A stretch of DNA of 64,000 bases from JAWSVE01 sp050789445 (GCA_050789445.1 JAILXR010000001.1:3410001-3474000); one strand, 5' to 3'. Counted from the stretch's first letter, positions 36,980 through 46,171 are shown. Notes: generated by a model not told the origin, from the letters alone. Program-made: numbers and translations.

Positions 36980-38284
36980 TTAGTCTATAGGTAATAACCT
37001 TATGATTGCTTTTTCTACGCGTCGGTTATTAATATCTGTAACGGTTATTTTGTATTCGCCAGTGGTTATTGTATCTCCGGAGAAAGGTATTCGTGAAAGA
37101 CATTCCATAACATATCCAGAAAGCGTGTTTGCGTCTATTGAAGGGTCAACAACAAGCCCTGTTTTCTTTTCAATGTCGGGTAATGGCGTTAACCCATTCA
37201 CCTCCCAAACGTCTTTTTCTATTGATCGAATATTTTTTAATGGTTTTTCAGAGTCGGTTTCATCTTCAATTTCGCCAACGATTTCTTCTAATAAATCCTC
37301 GATGGTGACGATTCCTGCGGGCGTGCCGTATTCATCAACAATAATGGCGAGATGCGATCTTTTTGTTCGCATGTTTTCAAAAAGGCCGGCAACGTTTTGA
37401 TGCTCGGTAACCACTAATGTATCTCTTGCGAAATCTCGTAGACTTTCCCATGGATTATTATTTTTAATTAATGATGCGTTGTATAAATCCTTCGCGAGAA
37501 TTAACCCTAAAAGCTCATTATTGTTTTTGCTATCAATAAGAGGGAATCTTGAATGTCCAGTTGTTCGTAAAACACGAATATTTTCTTCTGCGTTAGATTG
37601 CACATCTAAACATCTCACTTGGCTGAAGGGCATCATGACTCGACCGACACGTAACTGATCGAAATTAAATAAGTTGTTGAGCATTTTACCTTTGTTTTTT
37701 GTAAGTTCTCCATGGACTGTCGATTGAGACACAATGTTTTGTAATTCTTGGCTGTTATAAATATCAGCATGAGACGCTTCTTCAACGCCAAAGAACGATA
37801 GAAATTTACGAGATAAAAAGTCCAGTGAAGTTGTTAAAGGGTACAGAGCAAGATAAAACACTTGCAGTGGATAGGCCGCCCACATTGATACCTGCTCAGC
37901 TTTTCTGATGGCGAATGTTTTGGGAACCTGTTCTCCAACGACAATATGAAGCGATGAGAAAATTAAAAACCCGACTAAGAAAGCGATAGTGTGAATGGCC
38001 TCTTCGCTGAAGCCAAAGGAATGTAACACTGGTTCTAGCAGTGAAGATACAAACGGTTCACCCACCCATCCTAGCCCAAGCGAAGCCATGGTAATTCCTA
38101 ACTGGCATGCAGCTAAGTAAGATTCTAATTTCTTTTGAATCTTAAGTGTCATGGCGGCACCAAATTTTCCGGAAATCGCTAACCCTTCGATTCTGGAGTC
38201 TCTTGCTTTCACGAGAGCAAATTCTGCCGCTACAAAAAAAGCATTCACAACAAGTAACGTTATGATTATTAAAAGTGTCATCAT
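36980..38284 (-). CDS. CNNM/CorC-type (DUF21-CBS-CorC_HlyC) membrane protein
   Basis: A 434-residue hemolysin-family protein. A DUF21 membrane domain with about four helices (1-190) is followed by two CBS domains (about 205-330, with MPFSQVRCLDVQSN and VIVDEYGTPAGIVTIEDLLE). A CorC_HlyC domain (about 345-430) ends it. Structures of bacterial CNNM/CorC proteins show Mg2+/Na+ exchange that exports Mg2+. Being the first gene of the run with mgtE and a CorA-type channel, it may provide the efflux arm. An unusual inverted repeat lies in its leader. Confidence 0.9.
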   Translation of the reverse strand: MMTLLIIITLLVVNAFFVAAEFALVKARDSRIEGLAISGKFGAAMTLKIQKKLESYLAACQLGITMASLGLGWVGEPFVSSLLEPVLHSFGFSEEAIHTIAFLVGFLIFSSLHIVVGEQVPKTFAIRKAEQVSMWAAYPLQVFYLALYPLTTSLDFLSRKFLSFFGVEEASHADIYNSQELQNIVSQSTVHGELTKNKGKMLNNLFNFDQLRVGRVMMPFSQVRCLDVQSNAEENIRVLRTTGHSRFPLIDSKNNNELLGLILAKDLYNASLIKNNNPWESLRDFARDTLVVTEHQNVAGLFENMRTKRSHLAIIVDEYGTPAGIVTIEDLLEEIVGEIEDETDSEKPLKNIRSIEKDVWEVNGLTPLPDIEKKTGLVVDPSIDANTLSGYVMECLSRIPFSGDTITTGEYKITVTDINNRRVEKAIIRLLPID

Positions 38285-38400
38285 ATGAAAATTCGCTCAG
38301 CTAGCTATTCGTTGGTTAACAGTGAAGACTGAAGTCTATAGAGACGCAAAGCGTCATGACTAAGTCACATGGCAGCCGAGGTATTATTAAAAAGGAAGAG

Positions 38401-38448
38401 CGGCTTTAGAATCCCGAGGGGAGCAGATCGGAAATTGTTCTAAAGCCG
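38401..38448 (-). repeat. Perfect 11-bp inverted repeat in the leader of the cation-transport run
   Basis: CGGCTTTAGAA (38401-38411) and TTCTAAAGCCG (38438-38448) form perfect arms with a 26-base loop. It lies after ychF and about 117 bases before the CNNM-type gene, both on the minus strand. On that strand CTCTTCCTTTTT follows the stem, so it could terminate ychF transcription. It could also act as a leader element for the transport genes. A small hairpin GACGC-AAA-GCGTC lies at 38343-38355. Confidence 0.55.
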
Positions 38449-38478
38449 TTGGATATAAGGGGGAGTCAAAATAAGAAA

Positions 38479-39570
38479 TTAAACGTTAAATCTAAAATGG
38501 ATAACATCGCCATCTTTAACAATGTATTCTTTTCCTTCTAAGCGCCATTTTCCTGCTTCTTTTGCACCAGCTTCACCGCTGTTTGCAACGTAGTCTTCAT
38601 AGCCGATTATTTCAGCGCGAATAAAACCTTTTTCAAAATCTGTATGAATTTTCCCTGCTGCTTGTGGTGCTGTAGCTCCTTTGGGGATGGTCCAAGCGCG
38701 GACTTCTTTAACGCCTGCGGTAAAGTAAGTGTGCAGTCCTAATAATTCATAGCCTGCGCGTATTACTCGATTAAGGCCAGCTTCTTCCATGCCTAAGTCA
38801 GCTAAAAATTCTGCTTTTTCTTCATCATCGAGTTCAGCAATTTCGGCTTCTAATTTATTGCAAATCGGAACAACAACCGCGTTTTCTTTTTCGGCGATTG
38901 CTTTGACTGCGTCAAGGTGAGGGTTATTTGTAAAACCTTCCTCATCAACATTGGCAATGTACATGGTTGGTTTTAAGGTGAGCATTGATAATTCTTTTAA
39001 GTGTTTAATTTCGTCATCATTTAAATCCATCGCTCTTAATGGAAGTGCTTCGTTAAGATGAGGAAGTATTTTTTCCATCAATTCTTTCATGACGATAGCA
39101 TGTTTATCTTTACCTTTTGCTGCTTTAGTAAAGCGTTGCAACGCTTTTTCGGCAGTCTCTAAGTCAGATAGAGCAAGTTCGGTGTTAATGACATCAATGT
39201 CGGATAAGGGATTTATTTTTCCCTCAACATGGATGACGTTTTCATCTTCAAAGCAGCGGACAACGTGTGCAATTGCTTCTGTTTCTCGAATATTCGCAAG
39301 GAATTGATTTCCTAGGCCTTCGCCTTTTGACGCACCTGCAACTAAGCCCGCGATGTCTACAAATTCCATCGTCGTTGGTATGATTTTTTCAGGCTTTACA
39401 ATGTCAGATATTTTATCTTGGCGAGGGTCGGGGATTGGAACGATGCCAGTGTTTGGCTCAATAGTACAAAAAGGAAAATTTTCTGCATCAATTCCTGCTT
39501 TTGTTAGTGCATTGAAAAGTGTAGATTTTCCGACGTTGGGCAAGCCAACAATTCCGCAATTAAATCCCAT
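38479..39570 (-). CDS. ychF: Redox-regulated ATPase YchF
   Basis: YchF is an Obg-family P-loop protein that prefers ATP, binds ribosomes and influences oxidative-stress responses. The 363 residues carry G1 GLPNVGKST (9-17) and DIAGLVAGASKGEGLGNQFL. The fourth motif is NKLE instead of NKxD, which explains the ATP preference. The C-terminal TGS domain holds RAWTIPKGATAPQAAGKIH. It lies 41 bases after pth on the same strand, the usual pair. Confidence 0.97.
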   Translation of the reverse strand: MGFNCGIVGLPNVGKSTLFNALTKAGIDAENFPFCTIEPNTGIVPIPDPRQDKISDIVKPEKIIPTTMEFVDIAGLVAGASKGEGLGNQFLANIRETEAIAHVVRCFEDENVIHVEGKINPLSDIDVINTELALSDLETAEKALQRFTKAAKGKDKHAIVMKELMEKILPHLNEALPLRAMDLNDDEIKHLKELSMLTLKPTMYIANVDEEGFTNNPHLDAVKAIAEKENAVVVPICNKLEAEIAELDDEEKAEFLADLGMEEAGLNRVIRAGYELLGLHTYFTAGVKEVRAWTIPKGATAPQAAGKIHTDFEKGFIRAEIIGYEDYVANSGEAGAKEAGKWRLEGKEYIVKDGDVIHFRFNV

Positions 39571-39611
39571 GAAAATATTCTCAGTTGAAAATTAAATAGT
39601 GTGTTATTTGG

Positions 39612-40199
39612 TTACTTTTTAGTGTGTAATTCTTGCATTGCCTTTTCCCACTCGCCTTGGATAACCAGAGGCAAAACAGCGAGGGCGCTATCAATGCTTT
39701 CTTCTATTAATTTCAGCTCGCTTGTAGGTGGTTTTTTTAATACGTAGCTAGCGACTTGTGGAGCTGATCCTGGATGTCCAACACCAATTCTTAAGCGTTT
39801 AAATTTATTGTTATTTCCTAAGCCGCTTATAATATCTTTTAAGCCGTTGTTTCCTCCAGCACCACCGCCTTCTTTTAATCGAGCTACGCCAGGCGGAAGA
39901 TCTATTTCATCATGGACGACCAAAATTTCTGAGGGTAGAATTTTGAAAAAATTCGCCATAGGAGCAACGGCTTGTCCGCTCAGGTTCATGTAGGTGGTGG
40001 GAAATAATAATCTGACGTCTTTCCCCGACACTGTACATCGAGCTGTCAGGCCAGAAAATTTACTTTCAGGAGTCAGGGAGACATTGTGTTGACGAGCAAA
40101 TTCTTCTAAAAGAATTGCGCCGGCATTGTGCCGAGTGTGTTGATATTCGGGGCCTGGATTGCCCAGGCCCACGATCAGTTTAATGCTCAATGGCATCAC
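39612..40199 (-). CDS. pth: Peptidyl-tRNA hydrolase
   Basis: Pth cleaves peptidyl-tRNA released by abortive translation. The 195 residues match the family. The catalytic His is H24 in the TRHNAG motif, and substrate-binding residues occur in FPTTYMNLSGQAV, VVHDEIDLPPG and GGAGGNNGLKDII. A second Met at position 2 is an equally possible start. It is 39 bases after rplY and 41 before ychF, forming rplY-pth-ychF. Confidence 0.97.
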   Translation of the reverse strand: MMPLSIKLIVGLGNPGPEYQHTRHNAGAILLEEFARQHNVSLTPESKFSGLTARCTVSGKDVRLLFPTTYMNLSGQAVAPMANFFKILPSEILVVHDEIDLPPGVARLKEGGGAGGNNGLKDIISGLGNNNKFKRLRIGVGHPGSAPQVASYVLKKPPTSELKLIEESIDSALAVLPLVIQGEWEKAMQELHTKK

Positions 40200-40238
40200 C
40201 CGATTGTGGCACTTGTATTAACGTGCCCGGTATTGAGA

Positions 40239-40886
40239 TTAAGCTTCGCTTTCGCCTTCAGCAGCATCTTCAGAAGTGGTATCGTTGCTTTCTTCTTTAA
40301 TCGCTTTAGGTTTGTTGATAGATGCAACAGGTAAATCATGATCTTCACCATGAGAAAGTTCAACAGATTCAACACCTTTTGGAAGCTTAAGGTCTGAAAT
40401 ATGAACAGTTTGTCCAATTTCAACATCCATTAGATCTACTTCGATGTACTCAGGGAGGTCCCCGGGCAGACAAGAGATGTCTAGCTCTGAGATTGAGTGA
40501 GAAACTACGCCGCCTTGGACCTTAACACCAGTACATTTTTCTTCATTAAGGAAGTGAAGAGGTACTTTGGTTTGAAGCTTCTTAGTTTTTGATACGCGCA
40601 TAAAATCGGCGTGAATAATAAGAGGCTTAGCTGGATGGCGTTGTAGATCTTTCAAGATAACGTCTTGGCTGCTATCACCTTGTTTAATGGTGATGATGTG
40701 CGAATAAAACGCTTCGTTTTCTAATTGCTTAACAAAGTCCTTATGCAGCAAGCTAATGTTTTCAGGTTTTTTCTTTCCACCATAAATAATGGCCGGAACT
40801 AAACTATTCTCGCGACGTAGGCGGCGGCTCGCACCTTTCCCTACATTTTCGCGAGGTTGGGCGATCAATGTAAAAGCATCTGACAT
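40239..40886 (-). CDS. rplY: 50S ribosomal protein L25 (CTC form)
   Basis: Protein bL25 binds 5S rRNA. This 215-residue form has the L25 domain (about 5-95) with RENVGKGASRRLRRENSLVP and VILKDLQRHPAKPLIIHADF. A C-terminal beta domain (about 100-185) follows, as in the general-stress protein CTC. The tail is acidic and low in complexity (to the end at about 190-215). E. coli has only the short form, but the long form is usual in Pseudomonas relatives. It precedes pth. Confidence 0.96.
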   Translation of the reverse strand: MSDAFTLIAQPRENVGKGASRRLRRENSLVPAIIYGGKKKPENISLLHKDFVKQLENEAFYSHIITIKQGDSSQDVILKDLQRHPAKPLIIHADFMRVSKTKKLQTKVPLHFLNEEKCTGVKVQGGVVSHSISELDISCLPGDLPEYIEVDLMDVEIGQTVHISDLKLPKGVESVELSHGEDHDLPVASINKPKAIKEESNDTTSEDAAEGESEA

Positions 40887-40921
40887 TGCCTTAAATCCTC
40901 TAATAAAAGTTCTTGGTGTTT

Positions 40922-41035
40922 TTAAGCTGCTATTTGAGTGAGCAGTAAATCACTAAGAGCATCACGGTAGTCTGCGACCAACTTACCGTGTGTTTTTGTA
41001 ATCACTCTATTGGCGCCACGCTTAGCGGCATCCAT
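40922..41035 (-). CDS. Possible small protein or gene remnant between prs and rplY
   Basis: A 37-residue minus-strand frame from the ATG at 41035 to the TAA at 40922-40924. It opens MDAAKRGANRVITKTHGKLV and continues ADYRDALSDLLLTQIAA. The frame extends seven codons upstream of the ATG to a stop. The AAKRGANRV segment faintly recalls the C-terminal end of GGDEF domains, but one residue is missing and the match is short. Codon use looks coding. It may be a decayed gene end, a small protein, or chance. Confidence 0.3.
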   Translation of the reverse strand: MDAAKRGANRVITKTHGKLVADYRDALSDLLLTQIAA

Positions 41036-41078
41036 TGAGTGGGTTTTATCAAGAGCCTATGTTTATAAACAACGTGGT

Positions 41079-42020
41079 TTAACTAAACATCGCGCTCAAT
41101 GATTCTTCGTTACTGATGCGGCGCATCGCTTCAGCTAGCATAGTGCTTAATGTTAAAACACGAATTCGTGAGCAAGCTTTTGCATTGTCTCGTAATGGAA
41201 TGGAATCAGTAACGACTAATTCATCCAGTTCTGATTTGTTTAAGTTGTCGATTGCATTGCCCGATAGAACCGCATGAGTACAGTAGGCAACAACTTTTTT
41301 AGCGCCACGAGCTTTTAACGCTGCAGCAGCATTGCAAAGAGTTCCTGCTGTATCGACCATATCATCTACTAATAAGCAGGTTCTGCCTTCGACCTCACCG
41401 ATAAGGTTCATGACTTCAGCGACATTCGCTGTTGGGCGACGTTTATCGATGATGGCTAAATCGATGTCTAATTGTTTGGCTACTGCTCGTGCTCGAACAA
41501 CACCGCCAACATCTGGTGACACAATAATAGGATTATCAAATTCTTGTGATTCAATATCGGCAAGTAGTACGGGTGACCCGTAAACATTATCAACGGGGAC
41601 GTCAAAAAAGCCCTGAATCTGTTCAGCGTGAAGATCTACTGTCAATACGCGATCAACACCAACACTGACCATCATATCTGCAACAACTTTTGCGCTGATT
41701 GGTACGCGAGCTGATCTAACTCGTCGATCTTGTCTGGCATAGCCGAAATAAGGTACTACAGCTGTTATACGGCTTGCTGATGCTCTTCTAAGTGCATCGG
41801 TAATAACAACCAGCTCCATGATATTGTCATTTGTTGGAGCGCAAGTTGGCTGTAATACAAAAACGTCACGTCCTCGGACATTTTCGTTTAACTCAACAGT
41901 GATTTCACCATCAGAAAATTTATCAACGGTCGCATCACCCATTGGGATACCGAGTTTGGACACTACCTTTTCTGCAAGCGCTCTATTAGCGTTGCCGGTA
42001 AAGACCATTAAGTCAGCCAT
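41079..42020 (-). CDS. prs: Ribose-phosphate pyrophosphokinase
   Basis: Prs makes PRPP from ribose 5-phosphate and ATP for nucleotide, histidine and NAD synthesis. The 313 residues match class I enzymes. The flexible-loop region YFGYARQDRRVRSARVPISA, the motif VDLHAEQIQGFFDVPVDN, and the PRPP-binding loop VDDMVDTAGT are all intact. It follows tRNA-Gln on the same strand and precedes rplY, the order known in Pseudomonas. About 190 bases separate it from rplY. Confidence 0.98.
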   Translation of the reverse strand: MADLMVFTGNANRALAEKVVSKLGIPMGDATVDKFSDGEITVELNENVRGRDVFVLQPTCAPTNDNIMELVVITDALRRASASRITAVVPYFGYARQDRRVRSARVPISAKVVADMMVSVGVDRVLTVDLHAEQIQGFFDVPVDNVYGSPVLLADIESQEFDNPIIVSPDVGGVVRARAVAKQLDIDLAIIDKRRPTANVAEVMNLIGEVEGRTCLLVDDMVDTAGTLCNAAAALKARGAKKVVAYCTHAVLSGNAIDNLNKSELDELVVTDSIPLRDNAKACSRIRVLTLSTMLAEAMRRISNEESLSAMFS

Positions 42021-42266
42021 GTCGATAACCTTTTGCGTGGTTGAGTTATATGTCGAGCTATTAAATGAGCTGATACTTATTATCCGCCGTCACGTCATAA
42101 TAAAGAATGTGTCATCTCAATGATGAGTTAATTTTCATGCATCAAGTTAAAGCGGATAATCTATGTTGATCAGTTGTGTCGGTTGTGAAGCGCTGGGTAG
42201 GAAAGCCATGCTTTACAAAGATACTCAGTAAGATCAGCACTAAATAGAATTTTGTTTGATGAGAAA

Positions 42267-42341
42267 TGGCTGGGGTGGGAGGATTCGAACCTCCGCATGA
42301 CGGGATCAAAACCCGCTGCCTTACCGCTTGGCTACACCCCA
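42267..42341 (-). tRNA. tRNA-Gln (TTG)
   Basis: A 75-base cloverleaf with encoded CCA. The acceptor arm TGGGGTG pairs with CACCCCA, allowing for the weak U1-A72 pair typical of tRNA-Gln. The anticodon loop TTTTGAT gives anticodon TTG. The T-arm is GGAGG-TTCGAAT-CCTCC. It lies between ispE and prs on the same strand, a conserved position in gammaproteobacteria, and is probably co-transcribed with them. Confidence 0.96.
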
Positions 42342-42396
42342 ATTGAGGGCCGCTCATCATTTCGCTAATTCTGCTATCTCTTTGTTTTATCAAAGT

Positions 42397-43251
42397 TTAT
42401 AGCGATATAGCTGACGAGAGCAGACTATGAACAGAAGAGCGGTTAACTCCTCTGGCGACAAACCCTTTCCAGGGACTGTCAGCAAGAGCTTTGGTTGCTG
42501 CTGATTTATCGTCAAAAGCAGCAAAAACACTAGCACCTGTTCCCGTCATTCGAGCAGATCCAGATGCGTTTGCTGGGTGATTTTGCAACCAATTCACACT
42601 CTCAGCGACGCTTGGAAATAGCTTTTCTACCAAGGGCTGACAATCGTTCTGGGCACCCTGCTCAAAGAAGGCCGCTACTGTAATGGGGGGCGTGTCTCTT
42701 GTCAATTCTGAGTGGCCAAAAATCAGTGCAGTTGATACCTCGCAATCCGGTGTTATCACCAAGTACCACTTGGGGAGGATATCGACCGGTTGAAGTTTTT
42801 CTCCAATACCCTCTGCCCATGCGGTATTGCCTTGGATAAAAACAGGGATATCTGCGCCATACTGTCTGCCGATATCGCAAAGTTGCTCAAGACTGAAATA
42901 GCACCCCCACAATTGATTGAGGGCGAGTAAGGTTGTCGCTGCGTCTGAGCTGCCGCCACCAATACCTCCCCCCATAGGGAGAATTTTATCAAGATGTATG
43001 TGCATCCCTTTTGAGCATTGGCTGGCAGATTGTAATGCCTTGGCAACTTTTATGATGAGGTTGTCATCATTGGCTAGCGTAGGATTCGTTGATGTTAGGC
43101 GTAATTCTTCATTGTCAGTAAAGGTGAGCGTGTCGCCATAATCTAATAATTGAAAGAGAGTTTGAAGTTCGTGATAACCGTCAGCTCTTTTTCCTCGGAC
43201 ATGTAAAAATAAATTAATCTTAGCAGGAGCGGGGAGAGAGATTGGGTGCAT
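42397..43251 (-). CDS. ispE: 4-diphosphocytidyl-2-C-methyl-D-erythritol kinase
   Basis: IspE phosphorylates CDP-methylerythritol in the MEP isoprenoid pathway. It is a 284-residue GHMP kinase. The N-terminal PAPAKINLFLHVRGKRADGY carries the catalytic Lys. The ATP-binding glycine loop LPMGGGIGGGSSDA is at 91-104, and the third motif MTGTGASVFAAF is near 238. It follows lolB by 58 bases in the minus-strand series. The C-terminal residues are slightly variable. Confidence 0.96.
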   Translation of the reverse strand: MHPISLPAPAKINLFLHVRGKRADGYHELQTLFQLLDYGDTLTFTDNEELRLTSTNPTLANDDNLIIKVAKALQSASQCSKGMHIHLDKILPMGGGIGGGSSDAATTLLALNQLWGCYFSLEQLCDIGRQYGADIPVFIQGNTAWAEGIGEKLQPVDILPKWYLVITPDCEVSTALIFGHSELTRDTPPITVAAFFEQGAQNDCQPLVEKLFPSVAESVNWLQNHPANASGSARMTGTGASVFAAFDDKSAATKALADSPWKGFVARGVNRSSVHSLLSSAISL

Positions 43252-43309
43252 GGCTAGGCAAATATTTTGTTAATAGTGAAAAATAGGATTGACTGCAAAC
43301 TTGCCAACA

Positions 43310-43921
43310 TTATTGAACTTGCACCGCTAGATCGGCAGAATCAATTGTCCATTTACTGATGGATAGCTCTAGCGCTATGTCATCTCGAGCGGCCGTTATT
43401 TCGGAGGGTAGATTCCATTCGCCATTGGCAGAGAATTCGCCATAGTTTAAAACCCATCCGGCTTGATTTAGTTGTTTAATCATTCCGTCATCACTATAAA
43501 TAATGTGATCAATTTCGATATCACTCGATGGTAAACCTCGCACCCAAAAATGCAAATGACTGATAGGTATATCCCTGCCGAGTTCATCAAAAATTAATTG
43601 TTCAGGTGTATCTGCTTCGATGGGTGCTTTTCCATTTTGCTCGAGACGAACACTGACACTATCGCCTTTAATATATGTGGTTCCCATGCCTAAAGCGCCA
43701 CTTAAACGGATTTTGTAAGCATCAACAGAATTGCGCCACATGAATTTTGCTTTGTCAGATTCATTATTCGAATGCACAATAATTTTTCCGCGCAGTTGCC
43801 AGTGATCAATCGCTGATAAACGTAGTTGATAATCAGATAAGTTTTCGATGGATTGTAATGGCGCTTGTGAAGCACAACCGGCTATTAGTACAAAACAAAA
43901 ATATAAAATATACTTAAACAT
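43310..43921 (-). CDS. lolB: Outer-membrane lipoprotein LolB
   Basis: LolB receives lipoproteins from LolA and inserts them into the outer membrane, and is itself a lipoprotein. The lipobox is IAGC with C16. The 203 residues have the LolB pattern, including WQLRGKIIVHS and the region LWVRGLP-like FWVRGLPSSD. The start overlaps the TPR gene's stop by one base. Position before ispE is conserved. Overall sequence conservation in this family is low, so context supports the call strongly. Confidence 0.92.
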   Translation of the reverse strand: MFKYILYFCFVLIAGCASQAPLQSIENLSDYQLRLSAIDHWQLRGKIIVHSNNESDKAKFMWRNSVDAYKIRLSGALGMGTTYIKGDSVSVRLEQNGKAPIEADTPEQLIFDELGRDIPISHLHFWVRGLPSSDIEIDHIIYSDDGMIKQLNQAGWVLNYGEFSANGEWNLPSEITAARDDIALELSISKWTIDSADLAVQVQ

Positions 43922-45702
43922 TATTTTTCAGCCGTTAAGCGTTTGACGGTGCGAGGAATAATAGTCCCTTTAGGGTTTAAGCGCACACCTTCTTGCCAGA
44001 TTACTTTAGCTTCTTCTTTATTGCCTGTCACCCAAAGTACCTCACCTAAGTGTGCGGCAACTTCGTGATCGGGGAAAGCTTTAAACGCTTCATGTAAGCG
44101 TAATAATGCCTCCTCATAATTACCTAAACGAAATTGAACCCAGCCCATGCTATCTATGATCGCAGGATCATCAGGGCGGATATTAAGAGCTTGGGTGATT
44201 AGATGAAGTGCTTCGTCTAATTTATTTCCTCGATCGGCAAGCCCGTAACCGAGTGCGTTTAAAGCGCTCGCATTGTTTGGTTGATATTTAATGACGGCAC
44301 GAAAATCTAATTCTGCTTCATCATAAAGACCGCGCTGTTCTTTGATCATGGCACGAGTGAATAGTAAGTTAGCATTTTCAGGTAATTCTTCTATCGCTGA
44401 ATTTAAAATATTTTCGGCGGAATCTAAATGGTTGAAACGAGCTAAAGTTTGAGCTTCCATTAAATAAAGCTGTTCTTTTTGTGAAGGAATTTTTCGTCGT
44501 GATTCATTCATTAAGGCAGTAATTTTTTTGACCTGATTATTTTCCCCAAAAAGGTTAATTGTTCGGTTCAGAGCAGGTAAAAGCTCCTGACCTTTTGTGA
44601 TTTTTTGATAATGTTCGATGGCACCATCAGTATTGTTTTTTGATTCTTCTATTTGGCCCAAATAATAATGAGCTGAATCGGTTCGTTCGTTCAAACGGAT
44701 TAATTGTAAAAAGCTTTTTTCTGCTGTTTCAAGGTCTTTTCTTTCGTGGGCAACTAAACCTAATGAAAATAAAATATCAGAATCGTTAGGGGATTGTTCT
44801 GATAATAATTGGAATTGATCTTGAGCACCTTCCATATCATTGTTGGCAAGCAGTCTTGCATACTGAAGTCTCAATCGTTGATTATCAGGATGTTGCTGAA
44901 GCAGATTAGCAAGTCGAGATAACGCTATCTCAGGGCGATCTAATTGATAAAGTAGTCTGGCTTCTTGAATGGTAGCTTGAATGTCATTGTCTTTGATTGT
45001 CAGTGCTTCTTGAGTAATGGCTAAAGCTTGCTCAGGTTTATTTTGTTGTTCTAACAACATACCTTTGCCAACAAGCAGCTGTAAATTTTTAGGTTGCTCT
45101 AAGAGAAGATTGTCAAATTGTTTGAGTAGTTGTTCTCGTTGGGTGTCTGTTATTTGGCTTGCGCTGGCAGCGATACTTAAAAATAAAGCTCGACTGCCAA
45201 GCGTTTGTAATCGCTCTGACAATCTAAACGCTTCAGATAATCGCCCACTTTGGGATAGCCCCGTTGTTGCCATAAATAGAGCTTCGGGATTATTTGGCTC
45301 TATCTCAGACCAAAGAAGGGCCATTTTGAGGTTGGCCTGATCTGCATCTAAAAAACGAGCAATGCGTGCTGCACGAGCGGTTACGCCAGGATCACGAGTA
45401 CGTTCGGCTTCCTGCATGTAATTGCCAAGAGAAATATCATAGCGTTGACGACTTCCAGCTATTTCAGCGACCAAAAGTGCATAGAGGGTTTCTATTTCAA
45501 AAGGCTTACTAGGAGGAGTGGATATCTCTTTAATAGCCGTATTGGCTGTTTCGGAAGAATCGATGGTTGAATCACGAAGACCGAGGTCCACTGAAGGCTC
45601 ATTAATATTATTAGCGCAACCAGCTGCAATCAGGGTAAAAATGGCCATAATAGCTGCGGTAAACGAGGATGACTTTAAGGTATGAGTGCACGATTTCATC
45701 AT
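43921..45702 (-). CDS. Tetratricopeptide-repeat lipoprotein
   Basis: A 593-residue lipoprotein (lipobox AAGC, C29) made largely of TPR helices. Repeats are clearest at about 215-330 (LQLLVGKGMLLEQQNKPEQA) and about 440-570 (ASALNALGYGLADRGNKLDE, IIDSMGWVQFRLGNYEEALL). TPR arrays mediate protein contacts. Orthologues sit between hemA and lolB in Pseudomonas, and their exact role is undefined. It is coupled to lolB by overlapping stop and start codons, suggesting a function in outer-membrane or lipoprotein biogenesis. That last point is inference. Confidence 0.9.
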   Translation of the reverse strand: MMKSCTHTLKSSSFTAAIMAIFTLIAAGCANNINEPSVDLGLRDSTIDSSETANTAIKEISTPPSKPFEIETLYALLVAEIAGSRQRYDISLGNYMQEAERTRDPGVTARAARIARFLDADQANLKMALLWSEIEPNNPEALFMATTGLSQSGRLSEAFRLSERLQTLGSRALFLSIAASASQITDTQREQLLKQFDNLLLEQPKNLQLLVGKGMLLEQQNKPEQALAITQEALTIKDNDIQATIQEARLLYQLDRPEIALSRLANLLQQHPDNQRLRLQYARLLANNDMEGAQDQFQLLSEQSPNDSDILFSLGLVAHERKDLETAEKSFLQLIRLNERTDSAHYYLGQIEESKNNTDGAIEHYQKITKGQELLPALNRTINLFGENNQVKKITALMNESRRKIPSQKEQLYLMEAQTLARFNHLDSAENILNSAIEELPENANLLFTRAMIKEQRGLYDEAELDFRAVIKYQPNNASALNALGYGLADRGNKLDEALHLITQALNIRPDDPAIIDSMGWVQFRLGNYEEALLRLHEAFKAFPDHEVAAHLGEVLWVTGNKEEAKVIWQEGVRLNPKGTIIPRTVKRLTAEK

Positions 45703-46171
45703 TGTTATTTATCTACTATTTTAAATATTAAGCTAAGTGTACGAGGCGTTACTTAAAGGCCATTACATCAGGTAAATCGGTCTTTCAGTATTAAATAAAT
45801 CTGTTTTGATGTCATTTTCGTTTCATTTGTTAAGACCGATAGATTAGCCCATAGTTTTACTTTTGGTAGGCGGTAAATCATATCTATAAGAATCTTTAAT
45901 AATCCTGATAAAGATGAATACAGTAAACTGGCGCATTTAACGGTATAATGCCGCAGTTTTTCATTGTCAGAATACCCAAGGTTACAATAAGTAAAAGATT
46001 TGTTCTCTTAAGGGCTATTCTAGACGATAGTAAGAGCCAATAGAAAATGACCAATAGACAGAATCAGTGAGTCCTTACCATTCAATGACAGGCCAAGCGT
46101 TACATTCTAAAACGGCGGCAGTTTTCAGTATCGCTCTAACCAACACTTTTTGTTAGCGGCGACCATCTCCT
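45703..46171. other. Divergent intergenic region upstream of hemA
   Basis: About 469 bases with no gene between the TPR lipoprotein and hemA. It contains a 9-bp inverted repeat, ATCGGTCTT (45776-45784) and AAGACCGAT (45832-45840), with a 47-base spacer. It should hold the promoters of both operons, but no clear consensus pair was identified. Confidence 0.45.

Noticed and set aside
8209..38284. The two CorC-domain genes (8209-9075 and 36980-38284) as a recent duplication.
   Set aside because: One lacks the DUF21 membrane domain and sits in the conserved ybeY operon. They are old paralogues of distinct subfamilies.
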